DNA of 64,000 nucleotides from Kiritimatiellia bacterium. Its GTDB lineage: Bacteria > Verrucomicrobiota > Kiritimatiellia > RFP12 > UBA1067. Both the position numbers and the translations under genes were made by a program. How positions within the stretch are numbered: the first letter of the stretch is position 1; each line of letters opens with the position of its first letter. The notes under the pieces were generated by a model, which saw only the letters and a program-made list of their open reading frames with translations, was not told the origin of the DNA and searched no databases. The stretch covers positions 62,001 to 126,000 of the forward strand of contig JAFRDO010000012.1 in NCBI GenBank assembly GCA_017403825.1, written 5' to 3'. This document shows, piece after piece, positions 19,174 to 28,127 of this stretch.

Positions 19174-19216
19174 CCACATCCTCGGTTAAATGCGCAAGGA
19201 ACAGGGACAGAAAACC

Positions 19217-19798
19217 TCAGACCCAAAGGTCAAGAGCGGTTCCCAGGCGGACGAGCGTCTTCGCAAGGTTGTCCTTGTACTGCTCGGTCATCTTGCCCTT
19301 CCCGCAGACGTCGCTTACGGCCTTGAGCATCCGGCATGGAACGCCGTTCCTTTCGCAGACGTGGGCGATTGCCGCGCCCTCCATGTCCCTGAGCGTCGCT
19401 CCAAGCGAACGCGCGGCATTAATGTCCTTCACGTCATTAGTGAACCTGTCGCTGGTCGCCAGGATGCGTTTCGGATGAGTTCCCGCCGTCCGGCAGTCGA
19501 AGTAGGGAGTCGTCCGCTCGTCGTGGACCCCAAGCCCCGTGCCGTTCAGGTCGGCAAGGTCGAAGTCGTATTCGACGGCCTGCGAAATCTCATAGACGTC
19601 GCCAACGCTCATTGAGGCGTCAAGCCCCCCGGCGACGCCGCAGTTGAGAATCTCGTCCGCACCTTCGTCGATGGCCTTCTGCGCCGCCGCCGCCGCGTTC
19701 ACCTTGCCGATGCCCGACACTACAAGGCGGTCGTTGCCGCGCAGATGCGGCCGCACAGCCTCCGCCTCGCACTCCATCGCAACAACAAACGCTCTCAT
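19217..19798 (-). CDS. MTA/SAH nucleosidase family protein
   Basis: This 193-residue protein belongs to the purine nucleoside phosphorylase/uridine phosphorylase family, with the 5'-methylthioadenosine/S-adenosylhomocysteine nucleosidase signature: G-I-G-K-V-N-A-A near residue 30, N-C-G-V-A-G-G around 53-59, and D-M-E-G-A-A-I-A-H-V-C ... K-A-V-S-D, which holds the substrate-binding Glu and catalytic Asp. It is shorter than E. coli MtnN (232), with reduced loops. It would cleave MTA or SAH to recycle methionine and adenine. Its start overlaps the end of the transporter gene by four bases, so both are co-translated. Futalosine hydrolase is an alternative identity. Confidence 0.8.
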   Translation of the reverse strand: MRAFVVAMECEAEAVRPHLRGNDRLVVSGIGKVNAAAAAQKAIDEGADEILNCGVAGGLDASMSVGDVYEISQAVEYDFDLADLNGTGLGVHDERTTPYFDCRTAGTHPKRILATSDRFTNDVKDINAARSLGATLRDMEGAAIAHVCERNGVPCRMLKAVSDVCGKGKMTEQYKDNLAKTLVRLGTALDLWV

Positions 19799-21042
19799 GC
19801 GGAACGCGACGTCCGCCGCAGCATGACGGCATTGAGGAAGTTGACGGAATACGCCACGATCAGCATCGCAACGACTGCGACGTCTCCGCCGAAGTGCCCC
19901 TTCACGAACATCGCGGCCTGGTTGCCGGCAAGGCCGGCGAAGCCCCAGGCGGACAGCACCGCGCCATGGATCTTGGAAATGTTAGTCATGCCGTAGTGGT
20001 CAGCGAGGATCGCCGGAATCACCGAGAACCCGGCGCCGTAGCAGGCGTTGATCACCAGCAGCGCCAGACCTATCATCGGCGGCCAGAACGAGAGCGTCAT
20101 GACGCCGGCGGAAATTGCCAGTATGATGAGCAGTATGTTGATGCGCCGCGCTAGCCGGTCGGACCACCAGGCGAAGAAGAAGCGTCCGCCACCGTTCATG
20201 ATGCCGCAAAGAGCGATGATGGCGGTAATCAGCCCCTCGGAATATCCGACGGACGGAGACTTCATCATCTGCTTCGCTAGTGGAATGAGGCACAGACCGG
20301 CCGAGATGTTCAGGAACATGAACAGCCAGGCGCGGAGAAAGAACGAATCCTTCGCCAACTGCACATACCGGAACTCCAGGCTGGGAATGCCATGACCGAA
20401 GCTCTGGACCTGTATCTTCGGCTTCTTCAGGAGAAACGCCGCCAGCGCCATCGGCACTACGTAGAACACGGCGAACGCCCGGAAGACGGTTCCTATCGCC
20501 GCCGGATCCTCCGCCACGCCGAAGAAGTCAAAAAATCCCAGAAAGCGCATGGAGAACAGCGAATCGGGTCCGCCGAAGCCAAAGCCCTTGTAGACGAGCG
20601 TCGACAGCGTAGAGCCAAGTCCGAACGAAATGATGGGCAACGCGGCCGCAATGGCCTTGTGCTCGGGGAACCAGAGCATCATGGTCTTCACCGGCGAGAT
20701 GTAGATTATTCCGGTGCCGGTGCCTACAAGGAACCCGTAGCCGAGATAGATGAGCGCAAGCGACTTCGCCGCTACGCCCGCCGCCGTGACGCACAGCCCC
20801 GAGACGAACAGCACCGTACCGATGATCGTCGACAGGCGTATGTTGCGCTCGACTATCTTGCCGAAGAACGCCGCGCCCATGCCAAGGAAGAATATGCCGA
20901 GCGAGAACGCGAACTGCACGTCCTTCTGCGACTCGCCTATGCAACGGGCGATTTCGTCCGAGAAATTGGTGAAGGCATAGATCTGCCCAACCGAGACAGC
21001 CAGCAAGAATGCCGGCAACACCGCACGAAGAAACCTTTTCAT
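19795..21042 (-). CDS. MFS transporter of the oxalate/formate antiporter (OFA) type
   Basis: The start is taken at the ATG at 21042 (415 residues), nine bases after a TGGTATAAT promoter element on the minus strand; a longer frame from 21093 would include the promoter. The protein has twelve hydrophobic segments, starting with a membrane helix G-Q-I-Y-A-F-T-N-F. The region G-T-G-T-G-I-I-Y-I-S-P-V followed by W-F-P-E-H-K matches OFA-family proteins. Likely function is exchange of an anion such as oxalate, formate or another carboxylate across the inner membrane. The nucleosidase gene follows with overlapping codons; why the two are linked is unclear. Confidence 0.85.
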   Translation of the reverse strand: MKRFLRAVLPAFLLAVSVGQIYAFTNFSDEIARCIGESQKDVQFAFSLGIFFLGMGAAFFGKIVERNIRLSTIIGTVLFVSGLCVTAAGVAAKSLALIYLGYGFLVGTGTGIIYISPVKTMMLWFPEHKAIAAALPIISFGLGSTLSTLVYKGFGFGGPDSLFSMRFLGFFDFFGVAEDPAAIGTVFRAFAVFYVVPMALAAFLLKKPKIQVQSFGHGIPSLEFRYVQLAKDSFFLRAWLFMFLNISAGLCLIPLAKQMMKSPSVGYSEGLITAIIALCGIMNGGGRFFFAWWSDRLARRINILLIILAISAGVMTLSFWPPMIGLALLVINACYGAGFSVIPAILADHYGMTNISKIHGAVLSAWGFAGLAGNQAAMFVKGHFGGDVAVVAMLIVAYSVNFLNAVMLRRTSRSA

Positions 21043-21051
21043 ACGGAGGGC

Positions 21052-21057
21052 ATTATA
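21052..21057 (-). promoter_or_regulatory. -10 element of the OFA transporter promoter
   Basis: TGGTATAAT on the minus strand, nine bases before the chosen ATG. No Shine-Dalgarno sequence fits in that space, so the transcript should be leaderless or nearly so. Confidence 0.65.
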
Positions 21058-21115
21058 CCAAATATTGTATCTGGCTACAAGGGCCTGCCCCAATTAGTTG
21101 TATGGCAGGCTAATC

Positions 21116-21811
21116 TCAGCCGTTCATTTCAGCCCGTATCGCCCGTGCCGCCGCCGCCGGATCCGCAGCCGCCATGATCGGCCGCCCGACGACGAGATGC
21201 GTTGCACCGTCCGCCACAGCCTCCGCCGGCGTTGCGACGCGCTTCTGGTCGCCTACCGACGAGCCTGCAGGACGCACCCCCGGCGTGACGAACAGCGTTC
21301 CCGCCGGAAGCGTCCGCGAGAGGTCGCCGACCTCCCTCGGCGAGCAGACGAGCCCGTGCGCGCCGTTGGCAGTCGCAAACTTCGCCATTGCCCGTACCTG
21401 ATCCGCCGGGGTGCGCCCGACGATTCCTACGTCGGCGAGGTCGGATTCGTCAAGGGACGTAAGAACCGTCACCGCCAGGACACGCGGACCGCCTTCGCCG
21501 AACTCCGCTGCCGCATCCGCCGCCGCGCGGATCATCGCCTTGCCGCCGACAGAATGAATCGTCATCAGGTCCACGCCCAGGCGTCCGGCAGAGCGGACCG
21601 CTCGCTCGACCGTCCGAGGAATGTCATGAAGCTTAAGATCAAGGAAAACCTTCTTGCCGAGGTCCTTGACTGCCTTCACGACGTCTGGTCCCTCAGCGGT
21701 GAAAAGCTCAAGGCCAATCTTGTAGAACCCTACGGCCTCGCCGATACGCCTTGCGGCATCTACGGCCTCCTGCCTGGTTCCGACATCAAGCGCCACTATC
21801 AGTTCCGCCAT
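21116..21811 (-). CDS. pyrF: Orotidine 5'-phosphate decarboxylase
   Basis: This 231-residue enzyme converts OMP to UMP, the last step of de novo pyrimidine synthesis. The start M-A-E-L-I-V-A-L-D-V-G at 21811 follows an AGGAG ribosome-binding site; a longer open frame upstream is not coding. The active-site motif D-L-K-L-H-D-I-P-R-T-V (Lys and Asp catalytic) is intact, and the C-terminal V-V-G-R-P-I phosphate-binding loop is present. Length fits the short bacterial form. The gene lies 65 bases after a FmdB-like gene, separated by a small tandem repeat, in a long minus-strand series that starts at galM. Confidence 0.95.
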   Translation of the reverse strand: MAELIVALDVGTRQEAVDAARRIGEAVGFYKIGLELFTAEGPDVVKAVKDLGKKVFLDLKLHDIPRTVERAVRSAGRLGVDLMTIHSVGGKAMIRAAADAAAEFGEGGPRVLAVTVLTSLDESDLADVGIVGRTPADQVRAMAKFATANGAHGLVCSPREVGDLSRTLPAGTLFVTPGVRPAGSSVGDQKRVATPAEAVADGATHLVVGRPIMAAADPAAAARAIRAEMNG

Positions 21812-21833
21812 CTTCTGTCTCCTATCATTGATT

Positions 21834-21867
21834 ACCTCTGTACTTCCCAAACCTCTGTACTTCCCAA
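21834..21867. repeat. 17-bp tandem repeat, two copies, between fmdB-like gene and pyrF
   Basis: A 17-base unit is present twice in direct succession (21834-21850 and 21851-21867), followed by three bases of a third copy. It lies in the intergenic leader of pyrF. Confidence 0.9.
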
Positions 21868-21876
21868 ACCTTCCTC

Positions 21877-22128
21877 TCAATACATCTTCTCGTATTCGCC
21901 CTTCTGCACCTTTTTGAGGCACGAGAAGCCGGCGCGCTTCGCCCGATAGTGAAGATCCGTCTTCGAATGGGCGAGGCCCGGCGGTTGAATCACGCGGAAG
22001 ACCTCCGCACCGCAGACGGGACACGCCGTCAGCTTCGCGTCCGAAATGGATTGCTTCACCTCGACCCCCTTGCGGCACGCCGCACAGCCCTTCGCCGGGT
22101 TCTTGGCCTCATAGACGTAAATCGGCAT
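21877..22128 (-). CDS. FmdB-type zinc-ribbon protein
   Basis: This 83-residue protein opens with M-P-I-Y-V-Y-E, the usual FmdB start, and has two Cys pairs: C-A-A-C near residues 15-18 and C-P-V-C near 36-39, forming one zinc ribbon. The rest is a short basic tail. FmdB proteins are widespread and often called regulators, but their role is poorly defined. It follows the 304-residue hypothetical gene by three bases. Confidence 0.85.
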   Translation of the reverse strand: MPIYVYEAKNPAKGCAACRKGVEVKQSISDAKLTACPVCGAEVFRVIQPPGLAHSKTDLHYRAKRAGFSCLKKVQKGEYEKMY

Positions 22129-22131
22129 CTT

Positions 22132-23046
22132 CTATTTCTCCTTCAGCTCGGGAAGCTCGTCGTGAAGCGACAGCTTGAACGGCAGTTCCTCGCAAAGCGG
22201 ACGCAGCAGACGGAAGACACGGCCCGAACGCAAGCGTATCTCGCCGGGTATGCGTCCGCGCCCGATCAGCGCCTTGAGCAGCTGGGCAGGCATCGCCTCC
22301 CAAAGACCCTTCAGTCCGCCGTCGGACGAGACCGTCGCGCGGCAGTCGAGAACCTGCTCGCCCGTTGCCGGGTCTACGGCGACAAGCGCATATATGCAGC
22401 GCGGACGAGGCTCCCCGGTGGCGACGTTTGTCAGCATGCGGAAGTCCACCGAAAGCGCCTCGCCCGACGCGATGGGCAAGTCCTGTGCACGCTTCACGTC
22501 GGCTTTCGCGAAAGACACCTTCTCGACGTGAGGACGCGGATCCGGAATGGGCAGCGGCGAATCGACCCACGTGCCGTCCGCCGACTCGACGCGCGCGAAG
22601 ATCGCCCGCTCCTCCGAGAAGCGCATCGGCAACTGCCGGTCAGATTCCACGCGCAACATGACGCCAAACGCCTCCCAGAGAATCTTCTCGGCAAGCAAGC
22701 GCTGCCGCTCGTCCGCCTCCTGCGGCAAAAAACCCTCGTCATGACGGAAGATGCAACACTTGCCGTCGCGGCAGATGACCAGTTCCAGATGGGGCATCTC
22801 CATCGGCGACGAGTAAAAGCCGTAGTTGCGGTCGATGCGGATGCGCACGTAGTCGTGGAGCGTCTGCCAGCCTTCCAGCATCAGGAACCTGATCTTGACA
22901 GGCGAAGGCTCTTTCTCCATCAGGATCGTGCAGAAGTACGGAAACGCCGTGCCTCTCGGCTTGACGGCCCAATTGTAGGGCGCGACCGCCTCCCACAGGC
23001 CGAGCGCGTCCATCTTCGCGCCAATCTCCTCGACCGTGCGGCTCAC
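22132..23046 (-). CDS. Conserved hypothetical protein, 304 residues
   Basis: I do not recognise a named family with confidence. The protein is soluble, has no signal peptide or membrane segment, and appears to have two parts: an N-terminal alpha/beta region (with E-L-V-I-C-R-D-G-K-C-C-I-F-R) and a C-terminal region in which P-G-E-I-R-L-R-S-G-R...L-R-P-L-C-E-E-L-P-F-K-L resembles small domains found in proteins of unknown function. Its start overlaps the end of uxaE by four bases and it is followed closely by the zinc-ribbon gene, so it is part of the same transcript. Function unknown. Confidence 0.65.
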   Translation of the reverse strand: MSRTVEEIGAKMDALGLWEAVAPYNWAVKPRGTAFPYFCTILMEKEPSPVKIRFLMLEGWQTLHDYVRIRIDRNYGFYSSPMEMPHLELVICRDGKCCIFRHDEGFLPQEADERQRLLAEKILWEAFGVMLRVESDRQLPMRFSEERAIFARVESADGTWVDSPLPIPDPRPHVEKVSFAKADVKRAQDLPIASGEALSVDFRMLTNVATGEPRPRCIYALVAVDPATGEQVLDCRATVSSDGGLKGLWEAMPAQLLKALIGRGRIPGEIRLRSGRVFRLLRPLCEELPFKLSLHDELPELKEK

Positions 23047-24182
23047 GCGAAGAGAAGCCTGACGTGGCGTTCGCCGATGTTGGCCTCGATCTCGCGGCCG
23101 ATTATGTCGAGATTGCGGTCGAGTGCGGGGTAGTATTCGTCGGCAAGCTCGGCGGCGACCTTGAACGAGACGTGAATGAGCTGCCGGAACGACGGATTGT
23201 AGAGCGGCTCCGACTCGTCATGACGGAGCGTCTTCGCGAAGGTATCGGCGTCCCAGGCGTCTACCGCCTCCGGCGCAGGCAGCTTTCCGCGGTCGATGTC
23301 AATGACCGTCGCGTATGGCACCGTCAGCTCGTCCATGCGCGCAAGCGCGATGCGGTAGATTCGCTTGGCGAGAGCGAGGGCCTCCGGATCCGCAAGCGAA
23401 AGCCCGATGATCTCCTCAAGCCAGGTCGTTCCCGCCGTCTTGATGTGGATTCCGGCGTCGTGCCTGCGGATGAGACGGCCCATGATCGGATAGAGAGAGA
23501 ACTTGTCAGACCCGGAGTGGATCGAGAGCTTCAGGTTCTCCGGCAGGTCAAGTTCCTTCGCCGCCCACGCGAGCACCTGGAGGTCCTCGTCAAACTCCCG
23601 CTCGAACTGTGCGAGGTCTCCGACATAGTCCACGCCCTTGTTGAACCGCCCGGTGAACTTCGGCGCAAACGTCTGGAGCGGAACATTCTCGCGGGCAAGC
23701 TCGGTCAGTATGTACCGTATCTCTGACGGCGTCTGCGCCACGTCCACCTCGTCCATCGAAACCTCTGTCACGAAGTTTTCCGCTCCCTTGCGCTCGGCGA
23801 TGTGGCGGTAGATGCGCCCGGCCTCCTTCACTGCGGGCAAGTAGCGATCCGCCGGCGAGCCAGACTTGCCGATCGACTCGGCGACGTCGATCGTGAAGAA
23901 ATCGCAGGCGTCGATGAACTTGTCCACGTTCGACAGGTTGATGTGGTCGGCGTCGCAGAAGTACGCGTCCTTGTAGCCGAGCGCGGCAACCGCCGCATCC
24001 GCCTCGCGGCGCGTGGACATCGGCTCGGTGCCGATGATCGAATGCTCGCGGTTGGACTTGTTCCAGACCGGGGTGAAGTGCACGCCGAAACGCTCCTCAA
24101 CCTTTACGAGCGCCTTCAGCTGGTTGACTCCCTCGTGCGCGAACCTGTCGCCTATGCCAAACGAATACTTGCCGATCTTCAT
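23043..24182 (-). CDS. uxaE: Tagaturonate epimerase
   Basis: This protein interconverts D-tagaturonate and D-fructuronate, joining the galacturonate and glucuronate catabolic routes. The preferred start is the ATG at 24182 (379 residues; M-K-I-G-K-Y-S-F-G-I-G-D-R-F), which follows a GGAGAAGG site; the longer frame to 24248 has a non-family N-terminus. Family features include the N-terminal G-I-G-D-R-F, Y-F-C-D-A-D-H-I-N-L in the middle, and L-S-I-H-S-G-S-D-K-F, which carries probable metal-binding His and Asp residues. It lies 19 bases after the pilus-type gene, an odd mixture for one transcript, and suggests uronic-acid (pectin or uronide) utilisation. Confidence 0.85.
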   Translation of the reverse strand: MKIGKYSFGIGDRFAHEGVNQLKALVKVEERFGVHFTPVWNKSNREHSIIGTEPMSTRREADAAVAALGYKDAYFCDADHINLSNVDKFIDACDFFTIDVAESIGKSGSPADRYLPAVKEAGRIYRHIAERKGAENFVTEVSMDEVDVAQTPSEIRYILTELARENVPLQTFAPKFTGRFNKGVDYVGDLAQFEREFDEDLQVLAWAAKELDLPENLKLSIHSGSDKFSLYPIMGRLIRRHDAGIHIKTAGTTWLEEIIGLSLADPEALALAKRIYRIALARMDELTVPYATVIDIDRGKLPAPEAVDAWDADTFAKTLRHDESEPLYNPSFRQLIHVSFKVAAELADEYYPALDRNLDIIGREIEANIGERHVRLLFA

Positions 24183-24201
24183 GACCTTCTCCCCCTTGCC
24201 G

Positions 24202-25407
24202 TCAGCCGAGCGAACTTGAAACCTGCAAGACCGCCTGCAGAATAGCAATGGCTACGAAACCCACCGCGACCGCTATGGCCACAATGAGTATCGGCTCCAG
24301 CGCGTTCGTGAACGCCGCGATGTTGCGGTCCATGTCCTTCTGGTACCTGCGCCCGATGTGCTCCAGCGACGACGCCATGTCGCCAGCCTGCTCGCCAATG
24401 GCCAGCATGTCCGTCATCATGCGCGGGAACACGCCCGACGACGCGAGCGGTCCGGAGATCGTAGTGCCGTCGGTTACCCGCTGGCGCGCCGTCTTCAGCG
24501 CGTCTCCTATCACCGCGTTGCCGCACGTCTCCTCGCAGATCTTGAGGGCCTGCAGGACGTTTACGCCGTTAGTCAGCAGCGTCTTCAGCGTATAGGCGAG
24601 CGACGAATACGCCCCCGACGCCACTATGCCCTTTATGAGCGGCGCCTTGAGCTTCCATGTGTCTATCCGGCGCATGCCCGACTGAGTAGTGCGCCACTTG
24701 CGGAACCAGATCACGGCCAGCGCCACCCCGATCGCCATAAGCCACCCGTATTCGATCAGAGACTGGCTCATGGTTATCAGGATCTGCGTCATCAGCGGCA
24801 GCGACGCGCCCAGCGAGTCGAACACCTTCTGGAACTTCGGGATGATCCACACCAGCGCCACGATCACGGCGACGACGCCGAACACGAGCACGATCACCGG
24901 ATACGTCAGCGCGCTCTTGATCTTCCCGCGCATGTTGTCGTCGCGCTCATAGTGCTCGCCTAGACGCCGCAAGACCTCGATCATCGCGCCTGAAGCCTCG
25001 CCGGCGCGGAGCATGTTGGAGAAAAGCGGAGGGAAAGTCTTCGGATGGTGCGCGCATGCGTCGGAGAAGCTCTCGCCACGCACGATCCGGTCGCAGAGGT
25101 CCTGGCAGACGAAGCGCTGCGCGCTCATCTCCTCGCCTTGGCTCGCAAGCGCCTGAAGGGCCTGACCGAGCGTCATGCCCGCCTCAAGCAGGTCGGCTAG
25201 CTCGGAGACGAACAGAAGCACCTCGATGCGCTTCATGTCGGTCTTCTGCTTCGCTCCGCCTATCTGCATATTCCAGACGGAGCCTCCTCCGCCTGATGCC
25301 TTCCGTGCGGAGGTCGGCGCGGCGGAACTGGGAGCGGCGGCCTTCGGCGCCGCCGGAGCCGCAGCCGGCGAAGAAGCGGACGCGGACTTTCTCTTCGCGT
25401 AACCCAT
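24202..25407 (-). CDS. pilC: Type IV pilus/type II secretion inner membrane platform protein
   Basis: This 401-residue protein has two F domains of type IV pilus PilC or GspF. The N-terminal 45 residues are a proline/alanine-rich, low-complexity extension. The first domain begins around residue 60 (L-L-F-V-S-E-L-A-D-L-L-E-A-G-M-T-L) and is followed by two membrane segments near 165-230; the second repeats the pattern (Y-T-L-K-T-L-L-T-N-G-V-N-V-L-Q-A-L) and ends in a final membrane segment. It is the inner-membrane platform that the PilB motor turns on. The pilB and pilT genes are 20 kb away in this window. Here it sits between galM and uxaE. Confidence 0.9.
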   Translation of the reverse strand: MGYAKRKSASASSPAAAPAAPKAAAPSSAAPTSARKASGGGGSVWNMQIGGAKQKTDMKRIEVLLFVSELADLLEAGMTLGQALQALASQGEEMSAQRFVCQDLCDRIVRGESFSDACAHHPKTFPPLFSNMLRAGEASGAMIEVLRRLGEHYERDDNMRGKIKSALTYPVIVLVFGVVAVIVALVWIIPKFQKVFDSLGASLPLMTQILITMSQSLIEYGWLMAIGVALAVIWFRKWRTTQSGMRRIDTWKLKAPLIKGIVASGAYSSLAYTLKTLLTNGVNVLQALKICEETCGNAVIGDALKTARQRVTDGTTISGPLASSGVFPRMMTDMLAIGEQAGDMASSLEHIGRRYQKDMDRNIAAFTNALEPILIVAIAVAVGFVAIAILQAVLQVSSSLG

Positions 25408-25410
25408 TCT

Positions 25411-26535
25411 TTATTCTGCGGAGAAGCGGTACTCGGTCCGGCTGCGGAACGTCTCGCCGGGGCGCAACACGGTCGACGGGAAGTCAGGCCTGTTCGGCGA
25501 GTCGGGGTAGTGCTGCGTCTCCAGGGCTATGCCGGCGAACTGCGGATACTTCTTTCCAGCCTCCTTCGCGGGAAGCGTACCGTTCATGTTCTGCGCACCG
25601 TACATCTGCATGCACGGCTCGGTCGTCCATATCTCAAGGCGACGCCCCGAAACGGGATCGCGCATCGTCGCCGCGGGATGAAGCTCGCCCAGCTTGCCGC
25701 GCAGCACGAAGTTGTGGTCGTACCAGTTGTCCATCGCCGCGAGAGCGGGCTGCGCGGCCATCCAGGCGACCGCCGCGCCGATCGGGCGGAGCGAAGTGAA
25801 GTCGAAGCCAGTACCCTTCACAGGCGCGTCCGACGTCGGGATCAGACCAGCGTCGGTCTGCGTGTACTTGTCTGCGAAAACCTGCAGCTCCTGCGCAAGC
25901 ACGTTGCCGCTCGCCTCGCCGGCAAGGTTCCAGTAGGAATGGTGGGTGAGGTTCAGGACCGTCGGCTTGTCGGTCGTCGCCTCGTAGTCTATCGTCCAGA
26001 CGTTGTCGGGGCGCACGCGGTACGTGACCTTGCAAGTCACCGTTCCAGGAAAACCCATGTCGCCGTCAGGCGAGACGCACTCGAGCTCGATGCCGGGCGT
26101 GTCGCCGTCGCGGAAGGTGCGGGCCTTCCACACCTTCGAGTCCCACCCGTTCGGACCGCTGTGCAGGTTGCAGTGGCGCGGGGCGGGCTTCGTCTCGTTG
26201 ACAGGCAGCTGGTATTCCTTGCCGTCCAGAGAGAAGCGTCCGTCGCGTATCCTGTTGCCATAGCGCCCGATCAGCGTGCCCATCGAGAAGCCGAACTTCT
26301 CGTATTCGGCGGCGGTGTTCCAGCCTAGCGTGACGTCGGCGAGGTTGCCGAAGCGGTCCGGCGCATAGACGCGCACCACGCGCCCGCCGTAATCCGACAC
26401 GTCAAGGATCAGCCCGCCCGCACCGGCAAGTCGGTAGACGTGCGTCTGGCGCCCGTCGGACAGAGTTCCAAAATCCGCAGACGAGGCCGCAAGGGCGGCA
26501 GTCGCTGCAACAGCAGAGAAAAGCATTTTTTTCAT
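25411..26535 (-). CDS. galM: Aldose 1-epimerase (galactose mutarotase), exported
   Basis: This 374-residue enzyme interconverts alpha and beta anomers of galactose or related sugars. The catalytic pattern is intact: N-x-x-H-S-G after residue 80, a T-H-H-S-Y-W-N-L-A segment, and G-I-A-L-E-T-Q-H-Y-P-D with the general-base Glu. A signal peptide is predicted (M-K-K-M-L-F-S-A-V-A-A-T-A-A-L-A-A-S, cleavage near 20), so it should act in the periplasm; many mutarotases are cytosolic, but exported forms occur in glycan-degrading bacteria. The ATG is six bases after TAAAAT on the minus strand, which suggests a leaderless transcript. It begins the galM-pilC-uxaE series. Confidence 0.92.
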   Translation of the reverse strand: MKKMLFSAVAATAALAASSADFGTLSDGRQTHVYRLAGAGGLILDVSDYGGRVVRVYAPDRFGNLADVTLGWNTAAEYEKFGFSMGTLIGRYGNRIRDGRFSLDGKEYQLPVNETKPAPRHCNLHSGPNGWDSKVWKARTFRDGDTPGIELECVSPDGDMGFPGTVTCKVTYRVRPDNVWTIDYEATTDKPTVLNLTHHSYWNLAGEASGNVLAQELQVFADKYTQTDAGLIPTSDAPVKGTGFDFTSLRPIGAAVAWMAAQPALAAMDNWYDHNFVLRGKLGELHPAATMRDPVSGRRLEIWTTEPCMQMYGAQNMNGTLPAKEAGKKYPQFAGIALETQHYPDSPNRPDFPSTVLRPGETFRSRTEYRFSAE

Positions 26536-26541
26536 AATCGT

Positions 26542-26547
26542 ATTTTA
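26542..26547 (-). promoter_or_regulatory. -10 element of the galM promoter (leaderless start)
   Basis: TGGTAAAAT on the minus strand, with the hexamer ending six bases before the galM ATG and no ribosome-binding site in between. Confidence 0.65.
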
Positions 26548-26603
26548 CCAAACTGCCGCCGCTACGGCAACCGTCCTTGAACCCGAAAACCGAAGACGAC
26601 GCC

Positions 26604-27503
26604 TCACCCGACGGCGAGCATCGCGGCGATGGCGCGGCGGGCGCGCTCGGCAATCTCGTCCGGCACGGTCACCTCGGTCTTCATGTCGCGAAGCGCGTCG
26701 CGCAGGTTCTCCAACGTGTTCTTCTTCATGTTCGGGCAGACGAGCCGCTCCGACGCCGGATAAAACGACTTCCCTGGATTCTCCTTGCGCAGACGGTGCA
26801 GAATGCCCGTCTCGGTCCCGACGACGATCTCCCTTGCGGACGATTCGCGCGCATAACGGCACATGCCGCCCGTGGAAAGCCGCTCGTCCGCCGCCGCACG
26901 CACGTCGCGCGCGCATTCGGGGTGCACGAGCACCGGCGCGCCCGGATGCATCCGCCGCGCATCTTCAATCGCCTTTACAGTAAGCGCCGCATGGGTCGGG
27001 CAGTAGCCGGGCCAGAGAGTGTACTCGCGGCCAAGCATGCCGGCGATGTGTCCGCCAAGGTGCCGGTCGGGCACGAACAGTATCTCCTGCTCCGGCGGGA
27101 ATGTCGCCATCACCTTCTCGGCGTTGCCGCTCGTCACGCAGATGTCGCACTCCGCCTTGACCTCCGCCGTAGAGTTGACGTAGCAGACGGCCTTGGCGCC
27201 GGGATGCCGCGCCTTCAGCTCGCGAAGCTGTTCCGCAGTCACCATGTCGGCCATCGGGCAGCCCGCCGACGGGTCGGGTATCAGCACCGTCCTGGACGGA
27301 TTGAGTATCTTCGCCGTCTCGGCCATGAAGTAGACGCCGCAGAACACGATCACGTCGGCCTCGACCTCCACCGCCTTGCGGGCGAGCTCGAGCGAATCGC
27401 CTGTGAAGTCGGCGACGTCCTGAATCTCGCCACGGCAGTAGTTGTGGGCAAGGATGACGGCGCGGCGCCTGGCGGCCAGTTCCCGTATCTCAGCCGAGAG
27501 CAT
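26604..27503 (-). CDS. nadA: Quinolinate synthase A
   Basis: This 299-residue iron-sulfur enzyme condenses iminoaspartate with dihydroxyacetone phosphate to make quinolinate for NAD synthesis. The three [4Fe-4S] cysteines line up with known NadA enzymes: Cys82 (A-G-C-P-M-A-D), Cys168 (G-Y-C-P-T-H) and Cys256 (V-C-P-N-M-K-K). The substrate motifs A-H-N-Y near the N-terminus and H-P-E-C-A near 194-198 are present. Length fits the compact Thermotoga-type enzyme. Its start overlaps the end of thrH by 14 bases, so the two are co-translated. No nadB or nadC is nearby. Confidence 0.97.
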   Translation of the reverse strand: MLSAEIRELAARRRAVILAHNYCRGEIQDVADFTGDSLELARKAVEVEADVIVFCGVYFMAETAKILNPSRTVLIPDPSAGCPMADMVTAEQLRELKARHPGAKAVCYVNSTAEVKAECDICVTSGNAEKVMATFPPEQEILFVPDRHLGGHIAGMLGREYTLWPGYCPTHAALTVKAIEDARRMHPGAPVLVHPECARDVRAAADERLSTGGMCRYARESSAREIVVGTETGILHRLRKENPGKSFYPASERLVCPNMKKNTLENLRDALRDMKTEVTVPDEIAERARRAIAAMLAVG

Positions 27504-28092
27504 CGAGAATTCCTCCCAGAAAGGCGTCGTAGTCCTCGAACGCGCGGAGGTCCGGGTTGTCCGCCTTGATTTTCTCGGTCGAACGGAAGAGGAATCCCAC
27601 CTTAGAGGCCCGGATCATTCCAAGGTCGTTGAAGCTGTCGCCTGCGGCGATCGTCTCGAAGCCGCACTCCTGCAGCGCCTTCACCGTCGTGAGCTTCGAC
27701 TGCGGACAGCGCAGGCGGTAGCCGGTGATGCGTCCGCTGGCGTCAGCCACAAGCGAATTGCACATCAGCGTCGGGTAACCGAGCTTTCGCATGAGCGGCA
27801 TCGCGAACTCGTAGAACGTGTCGGAGAGTATCAGCACCTGAGTGCGCTCGCGCAGCGCGTCAAGGAACTCTCGCGCGCCGGGCAGAGGGTCGATCCGCGA
27901 AATCACATCGCGTATCTCGCGCAACCCGAGTCCGTGCTGCTCAAGAAGAGCGATGCGCCCGCGCATCAGCTTGTCGTAGTCGGGCTCGTCGCGCGTGGTG
28001 CGACGGAACTCTGGAATGCCCGTCGCCTCCGCGAAGGCGATCCATATCTCGGGCACCAGCACTCCCTCAAGGTCAAGGCAGACAATCTTCAT
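27490..28092 (-). CDS. thrH: ThrH-type phosphoserine phosphatase/homoserine phosphotransferase
   Basis: This 200-residue HAD-superfamily protein opens with D-L-E-G-V-L-V-P-E-I-W; the D-x-E nucleophile motif (Asp7, Glu9) is the mark of ThrH rather than ordinary SerB (D-x-D). Further motifs are I-L-S-D-T-F-Y near 94-100, a conserved Lys near 132 and G-D-S-F-N-D-L-G-M. ThrH transfers or removes phosphate between phosphoserine and homoserine, bypassing SerB or ThrB. It carries a GGAG site before the ATG and a TACAAT promoter element at 28113-28118 (minus strand) 20 bases upstream of the start. nadA follows with overlapping codons. Confidence 0.9.
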   Translation of the reverse strand: MKIVCLDLEGVLVPEIWIAFAEATGIPEFRRTTRDEPDYDKLMRGRIALLEQHGLGLREIRDVISRIDPLPGAREFLDALRERTQVLILSDTFYEFAMPLMRKLGYPTLMCNSLVADASGRITGYRLRCPQSKLTTVKALQECGFETIAAGDSFNDLGMIRASKVGFLFRSTEKIKADNPDLRAFEDYDAFLGGILDALG

Positions 28093-28127
28093 CTTATCTC
28101 CGTTTCCTTAACATTGTACCATATCGC